From Streptomyces hundungensis (GTDB taxonomy: Bacteria > Actinomycetota > Actinomycetes > Streptomycetales > Streptomycetaceae), in assembly GCF_003627815.1 (NCBI RefSeq), contig NZ_CP032698.1, positions 4,712,001-4,776,000 on the forward strand: 64,000 nucleotides of DNA. The letters are read 5' to 3'. Both the position numbers and the translations under genes were made by a program. Under the pieces are notes generated by a model, which saw only the letters and a program-made list of their open reading frames with translations, ran no database searches and was not told the origin of the DNA. The first letter of the stretch is position 1, and every line of letters begins with the position of its first letter. Positions 62,767 to 64,000 of this stretch are shown here, in pieces.

Positions 62767-63390
62767 ATGGAGGGCCCGACGCGTCATAGGGGTGTAGGGG
62801 GGAGAGCGAATGAGCGGGCGGGGGCGGGGCGGTTCGTGAGACAGCCGTGGCGGGGGGTGCAGGGGGGACCGGAAGGGGTGGGCCGGTCGCCCCGCGCGGA
62901 GGAGTTCATCGAGTTCGCGTCCGGGCGCGCGGGACAGCTCTTCCGTTCCGCATGCCTGCTGACCAGCGGGGACACCCATCTCGCCGAGGATCTGGTGCAG
63001 GAGACGCTGGGGCGGATGTACACGCTGTGGGGGCGCGTCGCCACCATCGACAACCCCGCGGCCTATGCGCAGACCGTGCTCGTACGGACCTTCCTCACCC
63101 ACCGGCGACGCCGCTCGGCCACCGAACGGCCGCTCGGTGACCTCCCCGACCACGCGACCGCCACCGGCGCGGACCCGGCCCTGCGGGTCGCCCTGCTCGA
63201 CGCGCTCGGACAGCTCTCGCCCAAGGACCGGGCGGTCATCGTGCTGCGCTACTGGGAGGACCGCAGCATCGAGGAGACGGCCGACGCCATGAACGTCAGC
63301 TCGGCCGCGGTCCGCACCCGCTCGGTGCGCGCCCTCGCCAAGCTGCGCGAGCGGCTCGGCGGATCACTCCCCGAGTACGCCTCGCCCTGA
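62767..63390 (+). CDS. SigE-family ECF RNA polymerase sigma factor
   Basis: This protein of up to 207 aa has region 2 LAEDLVQETLGRMYTLWGRV and region 4 AVIVLRYWEDRSIEETADAM followed by SAAVRTRSVRALAKLRERLG. The true start is uncertain: ATG 62767, or GTG 62878 which trims a low-complexity tail. It diverges from the GH1 gene and is followed by a membrane protein gene, the usual SigE-family arrangement in Actinobacteria. Confidence 0.85.
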   Translation: MEGPTRHRGVGGRANERAGAGRFVRQPWRGVQGGPEGVGRSPRAEEFIEFASGRAGQLFRSACLLTSGDTHLAEDLVQETLGRMYTLWGRVATIDNPAAYAQTVLVRTFLTHRRRRSATERPLGDLPDHATATGADPALRVALLDALGQLSPKDRAVIVLRYWEDRSIEETADAMNVSSAAVRTRSVRALAKLRERLGGSLPEYASP

Positions 63391-63514
63391 CGGTGTACGC
63401 CAAGTGCCGCGCGGGGGGCGGCACTTGGCGGCCGCGACGCCGAACAGCTCGCTCCACCTGCCGCACATCGCACGCCGTGTGTCCAGCTACCAGAACAGGA
63501 AGGTGTGGTTCCCC

Positions 63515-64000
63515 ATGCCCTTTGAGGATCGGCTCGGCGAGGCCATGCGCCACACCGGGGACAGCTTCGAACTCGGTGACCGTCGCGAGATCGTGGAGGT
63601 CGGCCTGGTCCGGGGCCGGCGACGGCTGGCCCGGCGCCGCACGGCCGCCGTCACCGGCAGCGTGCTCGCGCTCGCCACGGTGGGGCTCGGCGGCGGGTAT
63701 GCCGTGGGGGCGTTCGGCGACGGCGGCGGGGGAGCCGCCGTGGCCGCCTCGTCGAAGCCGACGGAGCCGGCCGAGCCGACGCGGCTCGCGGGCGCGGACG
63801 TCCGGGGCGAGCAACTGGTCACGCTTTTCAAGTCGTTGCTGCCGCCGGGCACGGTGTCCAAGGAGCGGGGGAGCGGTCCCGGGGACCCGAGTGGCGTCGG
63901 CAAGCCGGGCGCCGCGTCCATGGCCTCGGTGTCCGCGGTCTTCGACGACGGCAAGGGCGCCGGACGCATCGCACTGGGCGTGAGCAGGGTCGATCCGGCC
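63515..64000 (+). CDS. Membrane protein downstream of the sigma factor (partial)
   Basis: Read through the right window edge. It starts MPFEDRLGEAMRHTGDSFEL, has a basic region (RGRRRLARRRTAAVTG), one membrane segment (SVLALATVGLGGGYAVGAF) and a Gly/Ala/Pro-rich outer stretch. The topology is typical of the proteins encoded next to SigE-like sigma factors and may be regulatory. AGGAAGG lies 11 bases upstream. Confidence 0.7.
   Translation, partial: MPFEDRLGEAMRHTGDSFELGDRREIVEVGLVRGRRRLARRRTAAVTGSVLALATVGLGGGYAVGAFGDGGGGAAVAASSKPTEPAEPTRLAGADVRGEQLVTLFKSLLPPGTVSKERGSGPGDPSGVGKPGAASMASVSAVFDDGKGAGRIALGVSRVDPA

Noticed and set aside
59971..63153. A single open frame of 1060 codons on the minus strand
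   Set aside because: Its first half is the out-of-frame shadow of the GH1 gene. A good GTG start at 61230, overlapping the GH1 stop, explains the MFS protein alone.

Overview
The window is high-GC actinobacterial DNA and almost certainly comes from a Streptomyces chromosome. The signs are frequent GTG and TTG starts, tightly overlapping stop/start codons, a DUF317 protein, DUF2637 and DUF3631 mobile-element proteins, a SigE-family sigma factor and Actinobacteria-style regulators. All calls come from reading the sequence; no database search was run.

Region A (1-41,440) looks like one large integrative element, of which the left end lies outside the window. It opens with a tyrosine integrase (cut by the window edge), an XRE regulator and an excisionase-like protein. 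These are followed by DUF3631, DUF2637, MobC and relaxase genes, a mobilisation module. The relaxase is split by an IS701-family insertion with a CTAG target duplication; removing the IS restores the reading frame. The right end is marked by a 42-nt 3' half of tRNA-Thr(CGT) followed by the tRNA's terminator, as expected of an attachment-site remnant.

The element carries two cargo blocks. The first (11,299-20,418) is a tightly coupled operon containing a paralogous seryl-tRNA synthetase, an alanyl-tRNA-synthetase-like protein, a glycosyltransferase, a histidine phosphatase, two APH-fold kinases and an archaeal-type S-adenosylmethionine synthetase. A divergent XRE regulator and a NUDIX hydrolase lie beside it. 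I do not recognise this as a named pathway. The second (20,935-40,386) is an anti-phage or restriction island. It has a cytosine-5 methyltransferase fused to an endonuclease-III-like iron-sulfur domain, Vsr, AIPR, a DUF4420-type PD-(D/E)XK protein, a Z1 ATPase and a MORC/GHKL ATPase. Next to these stand DISARM-core DrmA and DrmB, a further PD-(D/E)XK-like protein and a zinc-ribbon/HNH nuclease. This reads as a Z1/MORC system joined to a drmC-less DISARM core.

Region B (41,441-47,400) is ordinary flanking DNA (an OB-fold protein, a flavodoxin-fold NAD(P)H oxidoreductase and an aldo/keto reductase). It then becomes the edge of a biosynthetic cluster, with an FAD oxidoreductase and an unknown 370-aa protein transcribed leftward.

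Region C (47,418-59,031) is a phenazine cluster: phzB, phzC (frameshifted as given), phzD, phzE, a small unknown gene, phzF and phzG. An EhpF-like adenylating enzyme, an EhpG/LuxC-like reductase and a GMC oxidoreductase follow, then a two-unit Lrp/AsnC regulator facing the cluster. The tailoring genes predict reduction of a phenazine carboxyl group to an aldehyde or hydroxymethyl.

Region D (59,971-64,000) is a sugar-type MFS transporter translationally coupled to a GH1 beta-glucosidase, then a divergent SigE-family sigma factor with a downstream membrane protein cut by the window end.
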